Positions 9,843 to 17,713 of a stretch of DNA of 64,000 nucleotides are shown in pieces (position 1 is the first letter of the stretch; the number at the start of each line of letters is the position of its first letter). Source of the DNA: a virus. The notes beneath the pieces are model-generated. The model did not search any database. It was not told the DNA's origin and worked only from the letters and a program-made list of their open reading frames with translations. The position numbers and the translations under genes are program-made. Location: positions 62,001 through 126,000 of the IMG/VR virus record IMGVR_UViG_3300017788_000011; one strand, given 5' to 3'.

Positions 9843-10789
9843 TATAGATAACCTTTACCTGATGAAAGATAAGAACCGTTGACGAACTGTTGTAAACTAA
9901 ATTGCTTAACTGATTCTCTGCTGTAGATAGGCTGAAGTGTGACACTGACAGTGCTTTTTACTGGGACCCATCCCTTGGCTGCACTGCCTCTGGACAAAGA
10001 GTTTACTATGCCTATTCCAGTATTCAACGAAGATGCTAAATTCCCTAATGTTCCGCCGGCCTGCGAAATTGCTCCCAGGGCTGACTGTGCAAGACTTGGA
10101 AATCCGGCGCCTGCCGCATTGGCATCTATGGCAATGTAATCAACATCGGCTGGTAAGTCTACTGTATAACTTTTCACTACCACAGGAACATTAGGAAATA
10201 CATGTTCACCGTAGCCACTTAATCTGCAGATAGGAGGAGGCGTACCTTGATTAGGCGTGTCTCCAGAAGCCATTTTAGTCACTGATCTTAAAAAATGCAC
10301 CACGGCTGCCCAATAGGCTGCCTGTCTTCCGTCTTCAACAAAAAACGATCCGGTGATCGCAATCTGATCAGGTTCTGTGGCTGTGTAACTGATAAAGGGA
10401 TAATTACTGTGCGTCAATGATTCTACAGAGTACGCCGCACTACCCGTAATATTAATCGTTGGAGTAAATGGAAAAACCAATCCGTTGGTTTCTAACAAAG
10501 GTTGTAGTATCGAACTGGAGCCAAAACTGCTGGGCATAGAAATTCTAACTCGCCAGTCGTTGCCGTTGGCATTGCCAAACACTGCGTTGGCAATGTTAGA
10601 AGTTTTCAGTGCTTCGGCACCCACTGGTATTGATGAGGATCGCAACTTCGATAATAATCCCACTGGATTTGATAGATCAGAAAGATTTACACCTGCTCTG
10701 CCTAATGAATTGTTGATTCCGGATAATCCGGATCCAAGGGTATTAGATACCGTCGATACTACGTTAGAAATGCTTTCAAACAGCGCCAT
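9842..10789 (-). CDS. Baseplate tail-tube cap/initiator protein (gp48/gp54-like)
   Basis: A 315-residue protein. A central tube-like domain (NDWRVRISMPSSF, LVFPFTPTINITGSAAYSVE, SYTATEPDQIAITGSFFVED) and a closing strand (STVSVTLQPIYSRESVKQFS) resemble T4 gp48 and gp54, which sit on the hub and start tube polymerisation. Its length is close to gp54 (320) and gp48 (364), and I cannot decide between them. The first 60 residues are Ser/Gly/Asn-rich. It is the first gene of the leftward baseplate operon, with a late promoter motif at 10811-10818. Confidence 0.65.
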   Translation of the reverse strand: MALFESISNVVSTVSNTLGSGLSGINNSLGRAGVNLSDLSNPVGLLSKLRSSSIPVGAEALKTSNIANAVFGNANGNDWRVRISMPSSFGSSSILQPLLETNGLVFPFTPTINITGSAAYSVESLTHSNYPFISYTATEPDQIAITGSFFVEDGRQAAYWAAVVHFLRSVTKMASGDTPNQGTPPPICRLSGYGEHVFPNVPVVVKSYTVDLPADVDYIAIDANAAGAGFPSLAQSALGAISQAGGTLGNLASSLNTGIGIVNSLSRGSAAKGWVPVKSTVSVTLQPIYSRESVKQFSLQQFVNGSYLSSGKGYL

Positions 10790-10810
10790 TTATTTCTCCA
10801 TTTGGTAACA

Positions 10811-10818
10811 ATATTTAT
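10811..10818 (-). promoter_or_regulatory. T4-type late promoter for the leftward baseplate operon
   Basis: Read on the minus strand this is ATAAATAT (context GTCAATAAATATTG), 22 bases before the start of the gene at 10789. It interlocks with the rightward sigma-70 promoter starting at 10818, so early rightward and late leftward transcription diverge from the same 30 bases. Confidence 0.6.
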
Positions 10819-10846
10819 TGACAATTTAATCTGCGTGTTTTATAAT
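10818..10846 (+). promoter_or_regulatory. Sigma-70 (early) promoter for the gp55-gp47-gp46 block
   Basis: TTGACA at 10818-10823 and TATAAT at 10841-10846 are perfect consensus hexamers separated by exactly 17 bases. The gp55 start is 22 bases beyond the -10 box, with GGGAG about 10 bases before the ATG as ribosome site. This is the best host-type promoter in the window and marks the downstream genes as early. Confidence 0.85.
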
Positions 10847-10867
10847 ATGCTTGGGAGATCATAATTA

Positions 10868-11716
10868 ATGTCTACAAAAGTAAACTATCTTAACAACAAA
10901 GATCTATTAGACGAAATACACAAATCAAAGAACAGTTACAGTTCGTACACAAAACCAGAATATCATCAGTACGATATTATTCTGCCCAGTTTGGAAAAAA
11001 TTAACATTCGTACTGTGGCAGAGGCCAAACGTAATCGTGCAAAAAGGCTTTCGCAACAGGCCTACGAAGCGAGAAAAGCCGCAGGGGAAAAAATCAAAGC
11101 CGCAGAATGCGAAATTGACTATAAAAAGATTATAAAAACAGATTTGGTTTTTAGAATCATGACTTTTGATCATATTCCAGGCAATATTGGTAGAAAAAAG
11201 AATCCAAAGAGTGTAGCAGACAAAAAGGAAAAGGTAAATTTTCCACCGTTTCAGCACTGGAAGTTTGATAACAAAGACGAATTAATCTGCGTGGGCAAAA
11301 GCCATTGGAAAGGTGATCTTAAAAAAGGTCAGTTTAGCAAAGACCACGGACAGATTAGTAACAATCTTGCACGGATGTTTATCAAACTCTGCGAACGATA
11401 TGCTACCAGGGGTAACGTTCGAGGCTATACCTACAACGACGAAATGCGTGGACAGGCTATCCTGCAATTAACACAGATAGGTTTACAATTTGACGAATCA
11501 AAATCAAATAATCCCTTTGCGTATTTTACCGCGGCAGTGACTAATTCGTTTGTGCGTGTGATCAATATCGAAAAGAAGATGCAGAATATTCGAGATGACA
11601 TGCTGGAAATCAACAACATGGCGCCAAGTTGGACACGTATTGCCAATGCCGAACATGAAAATGCCATGGCTCGAGAGGCAGCACGTCGAGACCAAACTGA
11701 TAGCGAAGAAGTTTAA
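10868..11716 (+). CDS. gp55: Late-transcription sigma factor gp55
   Basis: A 282-residue protein. The C-terminal half carries the T4 gp55 sigma-region signature (NPFAYFTAAVTNSFVRVINI followed by EKKMQNIRDDMLEIN). gp55 binds core RNA polymerase and directs it to TATAAATA late promoters. It is about 100 residues longer than T4 gp55 (185); the extra part is a Lys-rich N-terminal region with an AEAKRNRAKRLSQQAYEARK helix. It is the first gene after the strong sigma-70 promoter, as expected for a factor that must be made early. The many ATAAATA motifs elsewhere in the window are its predicted targets. Confidence 0.88.
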   Translation: MSTKVNYLNNKDLLDEIHKSKNSYSSYTKPEYHQYDIILPSLEKINIRTVAEAKRNRAKRLSQQAYEARKAAGEKIKAAECEIDYKKIIKTDLVFRIMTFDHIPGNIGRKKNPKSVADKKEKVNFPPFQHWKFDNKDELICVGKSHWKGDLKKGQFSKDHGQISNNLARMFIKLCERYATRGNVRGYTYNDEMRGQAILQLTQIGLQFDESKSNNPFAYFTAAVTNSFVRVINIEKKMQNIRDDMLEINNMAPSWTRIANAEHENAMAREAARRDQTDSEEV

Positions 11717-11736
11717 AAGAAAGTATAATCTAATTT

Positions 11737-12750
11737 ATGAGTCAACTTTTTAAAAAAGTAGCCTGTTTTACAGATATACATTACGGATTGAAATCTAACT
11801 CTGCTGTTCATAATCAAGACTGCGATGAGTTCGTAGATTGGTTCATTGCCAACGCCAAGCGTGAGGGTTGTGAAACTGGGATGTTTCTTGGTGATTGGCA
11901 CCACAATCGTAATTCATTGAATATCACAACCATGGACTATAGTCTTCGGGCTTTGGAAAAACTTGGCAAAGCCTTTGACCAATTCTTTTTCTTTCCGGGC
12001 AATCACGACCTATATTACAAAGACAAACGTGACATTCACAGCGTTGAGTTTGGCAAATATGTTCCAGGAATCGAAGTAGTTCGGGAAGTACTCACAGATG
12101 GAGAAGTTACCATGTGTCCCTGGTTAGTAGGGGATGAGTGGAAAAAGATGGAAAAATTAAACAGTCGGTATGTGTTTGGTCACTTTGAACTACCGCTGTT
12201 TATGATGAATGCCATGGTTCAAATGCCAGACCACGGTGAGTTACAGGCACATCATTTTAAAAATCCTGAATATGTATTTTCAGGACACTTCCATAAACGA
12301 CAGGCCAAAGAAAATATTGTGTACATTGGCAATGCCTTTCCGCACAATTATGCAGATACCTGGGACGATGATCGAGGAATGATGATTCTCGAATGGGGAG
12401 GTAAACCTAAATACCTCAATTGGGATCACTGTCCTAAATTTAAAACTGTTAAACTCAGTGAATTAATTGACAAGCAACAGGAACTGTGTTTACCTAAAAC
12501 ACATTTCAGAGTAAGTTTAGACATTGATGTCAGTTTTGAAGAAGCCAGTTATATCAAAGAAACTTTTATGAATCAGTATGAAATCAGAGAATTGACTCTG
12601 ATTCCAGAAAAGAAAGAAGTAGAAATCAACACAGACCTCAGTGTTGAACAGTTTGAAAGTGTGGATCAAATTGTGTCTTCACAGATTCTCAGCATCGAAT
12701 CCGACAATTATGATCCCAAAGTTTTGTTAAACATTTACAATAACCTATGA
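11737..12750 (+). CDS. gp47: Recombination endonuclease subunit gp47 (Mre11/SbcD-like)
   Basis: A 337-residue protein, matching T4 gp47 (339). Metallophosphoesterase motifs are visible in order: FTDIHYG (Asp13, His15), LGDWHHNR (Asp53), FPGNHD (Asn89, His90, Asp91), FGHFE and FSGHFHKRQ. With gp46 it forms the Mre11/Rad50-type nuclease that resects DNA ends for phage recombination-dependent replication. The start lies 20 bases after gp55 and the stop overlaps the gp46 start by 4 bases, so the pair is translationally coupled. Confidence 0.95.
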   Translation: MSQLFKKVACFTDIHYGLKSNSAVHNQDCDEFVDWFIANAKREGCETGMFLGDWHHNRNSLNITTMDYSLRALEKLGKAFDQFFFFPGNHDLYYKDKRDIHSVEFGKYVPGIEVVREVLTDGEVTMCPWLVGDEWKKMEKLNSRYVFGHFELPLFMMNAMVQMPDHGELQAHHFKNPEYVFSGHFHKRQAKENIVYIGNAFPHNYADTWDDDRGMMILEWGGKPKYLNWDHCPKFKTVKLSELIDKQQELCLPKTHFRVSLDIDVSFEEASYIKETFMNQYEIRELTLIPEKKEVEINTDLSVEQFESVDQIVSSQILSIESDNYDPKVLLNIYNNL

Positions 12751-14525
12751 TAAAAATAAAAGATCTTACAGTAAAGAATTTTATGAGCGTGGGTAATCAG
12801 ACCCAGGCTGTGGATTTTGGCAAAGAACAGTTGACCTTGGTGTTAGGTGAAAATCTCGATATGGGCGGTGATGACAACGGTTCGCGCAACGGCACAGGTA
12901 AAACAACTATTATCAATGCTCTGAGTTATGCACTTTACGGCAATGCCCTGACTAACATTAAAAAAGACAATCTTATCAACAAAATCAACGGTAAGAACAT
13001 GTTGGTAACACTACATTTCGAAACCAACGGCACTGACTATAGAATCGAGCGGGGTCGTAAACCCAACGTCTTTAAATTCTTTATCGACGGTCAGGAAAGT
13101 ATAGCAGAAGATCAAGACGAAAGCCAAGGCGACAGCCGAGAAACACAAAAAGACCTCGATACTCTGTTGGGCATGAGCCACGATATGTTTAAGCACATCA
13201 TTGCTCTTAACACCTACACTGAGCCTTTTCTATCTATGAAGGCCAACGAACAGCGGGACATCATTGAACAACTGCTGGGGATTACTCTGCTGTCAGAAAA
13301 ATCAGAGTTGTTGAAAGAACAGATTAGGCTGACCAAAGAACAGATTGCCAGCGAATCTGCAAAAATCGAAGCAATTAAAAATGCCAATGTTAAAATTCAA
13401 GAAACCATTGACAGTCTCGAAACCAAACAAAGTGCTTGGCGAACACAGCAAAAAGCCGACTGCGATAAGATCGATGCTGTGATCAAAGAACTACAAAACG
13501 TAGACATTGATCACGAATTAACGCAACATGAAAAATTAAAAGTCTATGACGAACAAGCGGCCAAAATTAAAAGTCTCAACAAAGAAAAGTCTACATTTGA
13601 AACTGCGCTGATACAGGCAGATAAAGCAGTTAAAAAATACGAAAAAGAAGTATTACAGTTATCAAACAATACCTGTCCGGCCTGCGAACAAAATTTACAA
13701 GATCACAGGCACACCGAAATGATCTCTGCGGCTAACAAAAATTTAGATGATGCAAAAAAATATGCTGAAACTATTCAAACAGAATTGTCAGCAGTGATCA
13801 AAGAGTTAGAAGATATTGGCGATATCAACGGTCGACCAGACACATTCTACGAAACTATCAACGAAGCATTGAAGCATCAAAATAATTTAAACACATTGAT
13901 AACACAACTTGATGAGAAATCCAAGGCCACAGATCCTTATCAAGAGCAGATCGACGAATTAAAAAACACTGCTCTACAAGAATTTGACTGGGAAGTTGTC
14001 AACACTCTGACAACCTTGAAAGAACATCAAGAGTTCTTGCTGAAGTTATTGACCAGTAAGGACAGTTTTATTCGTAAGAAAATCATCGATCAAAACTTGG
14101 CCTATCTCAACAATAGACTTACTTACTATCTTGACAAGGTAGGATTACCACACACAGTGGTATTTCAAAATGATTTAAATGTGGAAATTACACAGTTAGG
14201 GCAGGATCTTGATTTTGATAATCTCTCCAGAGGAGAACGCAATCGTTTGATTCTTGGCCTATCATGGGCATTCCGTGATGTATGGGAAAGCCTATATCAG
14301 AACATTAATTTGCTGTTCATTGACGAACTGATTGACAGCGGTATGGACGCCAGCGGTGTTGAAAACTGTCTGAGCATTCTTAAGAAAATGGGTAGAGAAC
14401 GTAAGAAAAACATTTATTTGATCAGTCACAAGGATGAATTGATTGGTCGTATGAACAATGTTTTGCGAGTAATTAAAGAAAACGGATTTACCAGTTATTC
14501 AACAGATCTTGAAATAAGTGAATAA
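12747..14525 (+). CDS. gp46: Recombination endonuclease subunit gp46 (Rad50/SbcC-like ATPase)
   Basis: A 592-residue protein (T4 gp46 is 560). The Walker A motif (SRNGTGKTT, Lys52) lies near the N-terminus; a long charged coiled coil runs from about residue 180 to 440, interrupted by a zinc hook CPAC at Cys310/Cys313. The ABC signature (LSRGERNRLIL, about 490) and Walker B (LLFIDELIDSGMD, about 525) follow. It is the ATPase partner of gp47. The start overlaps the gp47 stop, and its last 8 bases overlap the next gene. Confidence 0.95.
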   Translation: MIKIKDLTVKNFMSVGNQTQAVDFGKEQLTLVLGENLDMGGDDNGSRNGTGKTTIINALSYALYGNALTNIKKDNLINKINGKNMLVTLHFETNGTDYRIERGRKPNVFKFFIDGQESIAEDQDESQGDSRETQKDLDTLLGMSHDMFKHIIALNTYTEPFLSMKANEQRDIIEQLLGITLLSEKSELLKEQIRLTKEQIASESAKIEAIKNANVKIQETIDSLETKQSAWRTQQKADCDKIDAVIKELQNVDIDHELTQHEKLKVYDEQAAKIKSLNKEKSTFETALIQADKAVKKYEKEVLQLSNNTCPACEQNLQDHRHTEMISAANKNLDDAKKYAETIQTELSAVIKELEDIGDINGRPDTFYETINEALKHQNNLNTLITQLDEKSKATDPYQEQIDELKNTALQEFDWEVVNTLTTLKEHQEFLLKLLTSKDSFIRKKIIDQNLAYLNNRLTYYLDKVGLPHTVVFQNDLNVEITQLGQDLDFDNLSRGERNRLILGLSWAFRDVWESLYQNINLLFIDELIDSGMDASGVENCLSILKKMGRERKKNIYLISHKDELIGRMNNVLRVIKENGFTSYSTDLEISE

Positions 14526-14751
14526 TAGAGAAACAGAATTTGATGAGAAATTGATCAGGGCCTTTCAGGAATACCTAAGATACAGCGATAGGTGGATCCG
14601 CAGAGGCTCTGGAGGTGCGGCCATAAAAGCCAGAAATTATCTCCTTGAAATACACAAAATGACCAAACAAAGGCGCAAAGAAATTTACGATCAACGGGCA
14701 GAACTTAAAATTCAAAAACAACAGGCAAAACAAAATCCACAAGATACATAA
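14518..14751 (+). CDS. Small basic protein of unknown function
   Basis: A 77-residue protein starting with GTG at 14518, inside the last 8 bases of gp46. It is highly charged, with AIKARNYLLEIHKMTKQRRK and an AELKIQKQQAKQ helix at the end; no domain is recognised. The tight overlap with gp46 and the following nuclease gene argues that it is a real early gene of the same operon. Similar short proteins follow gp46 in other marine T4-like phages as far as I recall, but I cannot assign a function. Confidence 0.6.
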   Translation: MNNRETEFDEKLIRAFQEYLRYSDRWIRRGSGGAAIKARNYLLEIHKMTKQRRKEIYDQRAELKIQKQQAKQNPQDT

Positions 14752-14754
14752 TGC

Positions 14755-15189
14755 GTGTCGTGGCTTTATCAAAATCAAATAGTTGAAGAAATACCCGAAG
14801 GCTATATTGGCTTCGTTTATCTCGTCACCAATCTAAAAACCGGGCAAAAGTACATAGGCAAGAAACTTGCACAATTCAAACGTACTAAACCACCACTCAA
14901 AGGCAAAAAACTTAAACGTAGATCTGTAGTAGAAAGCGATTGGCGCGACTACTGGGGTTCTTCTGATAGGTTAAACGCAGACGTTCAACAATTAGGCCCG
15001 GAAAATTTTACCAGAGAAATACTGTATTACTGTACCAGCAAGGCAGAAATGAGTTATATAGAAGCTCGCGAACAGTTTGATCGTCGTGTACTGGAATCCG
15101 ATGAATACTACAACGGAATCATCAATTGTAGAATAGGCGGATCAGAAAAACTCAGAAAAGCCTTGGCAGAACATAGGCAAAAAACATAG
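14755..15189 (+). CDS. GIY-YIG endonuclease family protein
   Basis: A 144-residue protein, GTG start at 14755, 3 bases after the previous stop. The N-terminus has the GIY-YIG pattern in variant form: GFVYLVTN, then KYIGKK 10 residues later, a basic stretch (KGKKLKRRSVVESDWRDYWG) and a later acidic residue in YIEAREQF that fits the metal-binding Glu. Such single-domain proteins act in DNA cleavage (homing, Seg-type) or repair in T4-like phages; there is no recognisable DNA-binding tail, so the target is unknown. It is the last gene of the early block and directly borders the structured RNA region. Confidence 0.72.
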   Translation: MSWLYQNQIVEEIPEGYIGFVYLVTNLKTGQKYIGKKLAQFKRTKPPLKGKKLKRRSVVESDWRDYWGSSDRLNADVQQLGPENFTREILYYCTSKAEMSYIEAREQFDRRVLESDEYYNGIINCRIGGSEKLRKALAEHRQKT

Positions 15190-15460
15190 CAACGTGGTTT
15201 GGTCGGGGTAGCTCGACTCACCTTGAGGCAGCCGAGGTAAGGCTCGTAGCCGTCAGATACTGGTGTGTTGCACGGAAGAAGTTAACGTAAGGCTTCAAAA
15301 GATTGGGCTCTGTGAAAAAGATACAACCCATGGGTAAGTAGTTTCGCTTGATAGGGACTGTCTGCCTTCCGCGACTATTCGCGAATCTGGAGTAGGGGGT
15401 TTCAGGGTTGCCGCCTCCGCACGTAGCACATTTTATACAATATCGTTGAGTATTGTACAG
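15190..15460 (+). ncRNA. Candidate structured non-coding RNA of unknown family
   Basis: No gene fits here. By hand count 37 of 60 bases are G or C in both 15201-15260 and 15361-15420, clearly above the surroundings. Helices visible on the plus strand: GTCGGG/CTCGAC closing a GTAG loop (15202-15217), CGCGA/TCGCG with loop CTAT (15370-15383), and TACAATA/TATTGTA (15436-15457). Two possible long-range pairings are GAGGCAG (15225-15231) with CTGCCTT (15362-15368) and CAACCC (15324-15329) with GGGTTG (15405-15410). This nested arrangement suggests one folded RNA of about 230-270 nt. Strand is inferred from the flanking genes; ends are approximate. It matches no RNA family I know. Confidence 0.5.
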
Positions 15461-15518
15461 AATATGTTACATAATCTCCTTTATCAAGAGTGGCTGTTGT
15501 ACTCGGATAATGCCATTT

Positions 15519-15651
15519 ATTTGCCCGGAAACGGGCGAATTGTGACCATAATATCTGGATAATCTTAAAGTGCTTCGCACTAAAAATAAATCAAAGAAAA
15601 GAAAAAATGTGTTTGAGCGCAAGCGAAAACACAGACGAACGTAGTTCGTCT
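15519..15651 (+). other. String of four stem-loops, two with GNRA tetraloops
   Basis: Four hairpins stand in a row: 15519-15540 (9 bp, ATTTGCCCG/CGGGCGAAT with one G-U pair, GAAA loop); 15569-15581 (AGTGC/GCACT, loop TTC); 15609-15632 (GTGTTT/AAACAC, then facing GA and GA, then GC/GC closing a GCAA loop); and 15633-15651 (AGACGAAC/GTTCGTCT, loop GTA), which abuts the third. None is followed by a strong U-run, so these are not ordinary terminators. They end 5 bases before the late promoter at 15656, so they would be carried on the early transcript or on a separate RNA. Confidence 0.6.
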
Positions 15652-15655
15652 TCCG

Positions 15656-15663
15656 ATAAATAT
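15656..15663 (+). promoter_or_regulatory. T4-type late promoter for the internal head protein gene
   Basis: ATAAATAT in context CCGATAAATATCAT, 25 bases before the ATG at 15688. Its position inside the longer open frame beginning at 15607 is a reason to place the real start at 15688. Confidence 0.65.
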
Positions 15664-15687
15664 CATATCAACAAAAAGATTTCAACT

Positions 15688-16662
15688 ATGCTACTTAGAG
15701 AATTATTCGAAGCACCAGGCGTAATATTAGGTCCTGATGGAAAACCTTTTGACACAGATAATCAAAAGCCTATATCAAAGCCTACTTCTGATCCCAAAGA
15801 ATTAGAAAAGCAGGTGTTAGAAAAAAACAAAACATCTGGTTTTGCCAAGGCAAAATCAATAGGTGGCACCATGGGTGCTGGCATGTCATGGCTCAGCAGA
15901 GCAGGGCTGGCTGTGTTATTTTACGATTATTGGACCACAGTCAGTGCCGCAGAAGAATCTCTAAAAAATAATGAAATCACTCAACAAAACTTCGATGCCA
16001 TACGTCAGTGGAAAATTGGCGAGCTAATATTAGCATTCTCTTCAAAATATCTTGTAAAGATTCCCGCCAATTTGTTTTTTAACTTACCAATAAAAACCGC
16101 AGGATTAGCAGTCAAAGGCAGTGCTGCCGTAATAGCCACAGCACCCAGTTTAATATCTGCAACTGCCACAGGCACTGGCAAAGGTCTGGGACTAATTGGG
16201 AAAATATTTGGAAAAACTCGCGTAGGTCGAGGACTACAAGTTGTAGGCAAGGGAGCAGAAAAAACCGGCGAATGGTTGGGCATAGGTGGTAATAAAATTA
16301 AGTTAGCCGGGGATCGAGCATTTACCATAGCACAGAGCGGGGATGTTCTTGTTGATTTTGCCTCTGAAAGTTTTAGAGCTTGGCTTACTATTGTGATACA
16401 AACTGATGCAGGTAAAAAGTTCTTCTCTGAAACATTGCCTGAAGTAATACAGTATCCAGGTAGATGGTATGAAATATTTGAAACTATTGCTGTTAATCTT
16501 TTTGACATATATGTCAAAGACAGTGTAGAACAAGATAAAAAAGAATCTGCGGCAAAACCAGAAGCAGAACCAGGAAAGCCAGCATCGCCGCCAGCCAAAG
16601 ATTCTGGAGTTACAAACTTGCCAGGTGTTCCTGGAGATTTTACTGGAACAATTAAGTTTTAA
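15688..16662 (+). CDS. Predicted internal head protein with capsid-targeting-like N-terminus
   Basis: A 324-residue protein starting MLLRELFEAPG. The frame is open from 15607, but the upstream part covers RNA stem-loops and the late promoter, so 15688 is preferred. The first nine residues resemble the T4 capsid-targeting peptide, a short N-terminal segment that ends in a gp21 cleavage site of the form (L/I)xE followed by A: here L-F-E then A. The middle has several hydrophobic segments (LSRAGLAVLFYDYW, LAVKGSAAVIATAPSLISAT) that could insert in a membrane, and the C-terminus is Lys/Pro/Ala-rich. A role as a core protein packaged in the head, perhaps injected with DNA, is inferred; no family is recognised. 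Confidence 0.55.
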   Translation: MLLRELFEAPGVILGPDGKPFDTDNQKPISKPTSDPKELEKQVLEKNKTSGFAKAKSIGGTMGAGMSWLSRAGLAVLFYDYWTTVSAAEESLKNNEITQQNFDAIRQWKIGELILAFSSKYLVKIPANLFFNLPIKTAGLAVKGSAAVIATAPSLISATATGTGKGLGLIGKIFGKTRVGRGLQVVGKGAEKTGEWLGIGGNKIKLAGDRAFTIAQSGDVLVDFASESFRAWLTIVIQTDAGKKFFSETLPEVIQYPGRWYEIFETIAVNLFDIYVKDSVEQDKKESAAKPEAEPGKPASPPAKDSGVTNLPGVPGDFTGTIKF

Positions 16663-16883
16663 ATTACATTAAGACCTGTTTTTTGTGTGGTCTTGATGTT
16701 GTCTTCTACAATCTTGCTCATGATTTCTCTGTCTTCGGGACCAAGATTGTACAGCAGATCGCTGACTGAAACTCCGCCTCGCATGTACCAGCACAGTCTA
16801 TAAATGTCGTCTCGCAACCTTTTAGACTCGAGTTCAAGATCTTTTACATACTGTATGATCTCAGACTCGTCGAGTGTGATCAT
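16659..16883 (-). CDS. Small hub-associated protein of unknown function
   Basis: A 74-residue acidic protein (MITLDESEIIQYVKDLELES) with a helical, possibly coiled N-terminal half (KDLELESKRLRDDIYRLCWY). Its start overlaps the stop of the gp26-like gene by 4 bases, so the two are coupled. By position beside hub and tape-measure genes it could be a tail assembly chaperone or a hub assembly factor such as gp51, but no sequence signature supports either. It converges on the internal head protein gene, with the stop codons overlapping. Confidence 0.6.
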   Translation of the reverse strand: MITLDESEIIQYVKDLELESKRLRDDIYRLCWYMRGGVSVSDLLYNLGPEDREIMSKIVEDNIKTTQKTGLNVI

Positions 16884-17701
16884 GCGCTCACGAAAAAATC
16901 CGATTGGTCAAACGTGATGTTTAGTTTATACTCTTTGGCGCATTCACTACAACTGACCTGTTGTGCAGGTATTTTCCAAAGTTCATTTTGTTTTTCAATG
17001 TGAGATTTAATAGTCGAATAGACTAAGAGATCACTGTTTTTAATAAAATCAATAATGGCCTGTTTGTCTGATTCTGACTCGCCTTCACCTTCTACATAGT
17101 CAATTATGCTGACCACTGTTTTACTCTGTAAATTGGCTAATTTTTTAAACTGTTCTGTGATAAATTTGTCTTTGTCTTCTTCAGTCATACCTGTCAAGTC
17201 AGCAGCCAACTGTTTTCTATACACGTACTGTTCTTGATTAAATTTGGTAGATGTTTCGTAGTCTAAAGGTTTTAAGTGAAATGTTAACTCGTTGATTTTC
17301 ACAGTGTCTTGCCACTCAAGATTATTATAGTGTTCTAACATTTTTGTAAGACTACAACTGTGATCATTGTCTGTGCCGCAGTGTGGGCACTTAGAGCTCA
17401 TGGTAATTTCCTCACCGTAACTGGCTATTCGCATGGCAATTAAGCAAACGTCTATGTCAATGGTAGGCAGTTTTTTTGGATCTTTAATTGTAGGAATACA
17501 ACTTTTGATCACGTCTGCGGTGGCTGTGCCATTGAACAGTGCATCAGGAGTCTTTAAGGTTAACTCGTCAAAACCACTCATGGAAAACACAGGTATATCT
17601 GTAAAAGATCCCTGTAGATTATCCTGAGGCTGATACTTGCCCTGACTGGGCAGAGTAATATAGATTTTTGGTAATCGTTGATATTTTTGTAAAAAGCTCA
17701 T
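16880..17701 (-). CDS. gp26: Baseplate hub subunit gp26-like
   Basis: A 273-residue protein (T4 gp26 is 208). It starts MSFLQKYQRLPKIYITLPSQ and has the PVFSMSGFDELTLKTPDALF segment typical of this family in T4-like phages. Two Cys pairs, CPHC (105/108) and CSEC (251/254), could bind one zinc ion. gp26 takes part in assembly of the central hub. It is transcribed leftwards from the divergent promoter region at 17702-17763, with a perfect TATAAATA at 17732-17739 on its strand. Confidence 0.75.
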   Translation of the reverse strand: MSFLQKYQRLPKIYITLPSQGKYQPQDNLQGSFTDIPVFSMSGFDELTLKTPDALFNGTATADVIKSCIPTIKDPKKLPTIDIDVCLIAMRIASYGEEITMSSKCPHCGTDNDHSCSLTKMLEHYNNLEWQDTVKINELTFHLKPLDYETSTKFNQEQYVYRKQLAADLTGMTEEDKDKFITEQFKKLANLQSKTVVSIIDYVEGEGESESDKQAIIDFIKNSDLLVYSTIKSHIEKQNELWKIPAQQVSCSECAKEYKLNITFDQSDFFVSA

Positions 17702-17713
17702 AATTTTAATTTG

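Noticed and set aside
11724-11729. TATAAT just before gp47 as a promoter
   Set aside because: No -35 box at suitable distance and no MotA-type box; it is only 7 bases from the start codon. gp47 is adequately served by the gp55 promoter.
15197-15430. Resemblance of parts of the RNA locus (CAGCCGAGG ... GGCTCGTAGCC, and GGGACTGTCTGCC) to tmRNA segments
   Set aside because: No T-arm with TTCRA loop, no 7-bp acceptor pairing between ends, no convincing tag reading frame with a typical hydrophobic end, and no encoded CCA. The similarity is limited to short segments.
15190-15460. Group I or group II intron beside the GIY-YIG gene
   Set aside because: No recognisable P7/G-binding core or domain V hairpin, and no split gene on either side whose halves would be joined.
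15607-15687. Upstream extension of the internal head protein (27 extra residues from 15607)
   Set aside because: The extension overlaps two strong RNA hairpins and the late promoter at 15656, has low-complexity composition, and lacks a ribosome site; MLLRELFEA at 15688 is the sensible N-terminus.
16005-16598. 197-codon antisense frame opposite the internal head protein gene
   Set aside because: Shadow frame; no ribosome site, unusual composition, and the plus-strand gene is supported by a late promoter and start.
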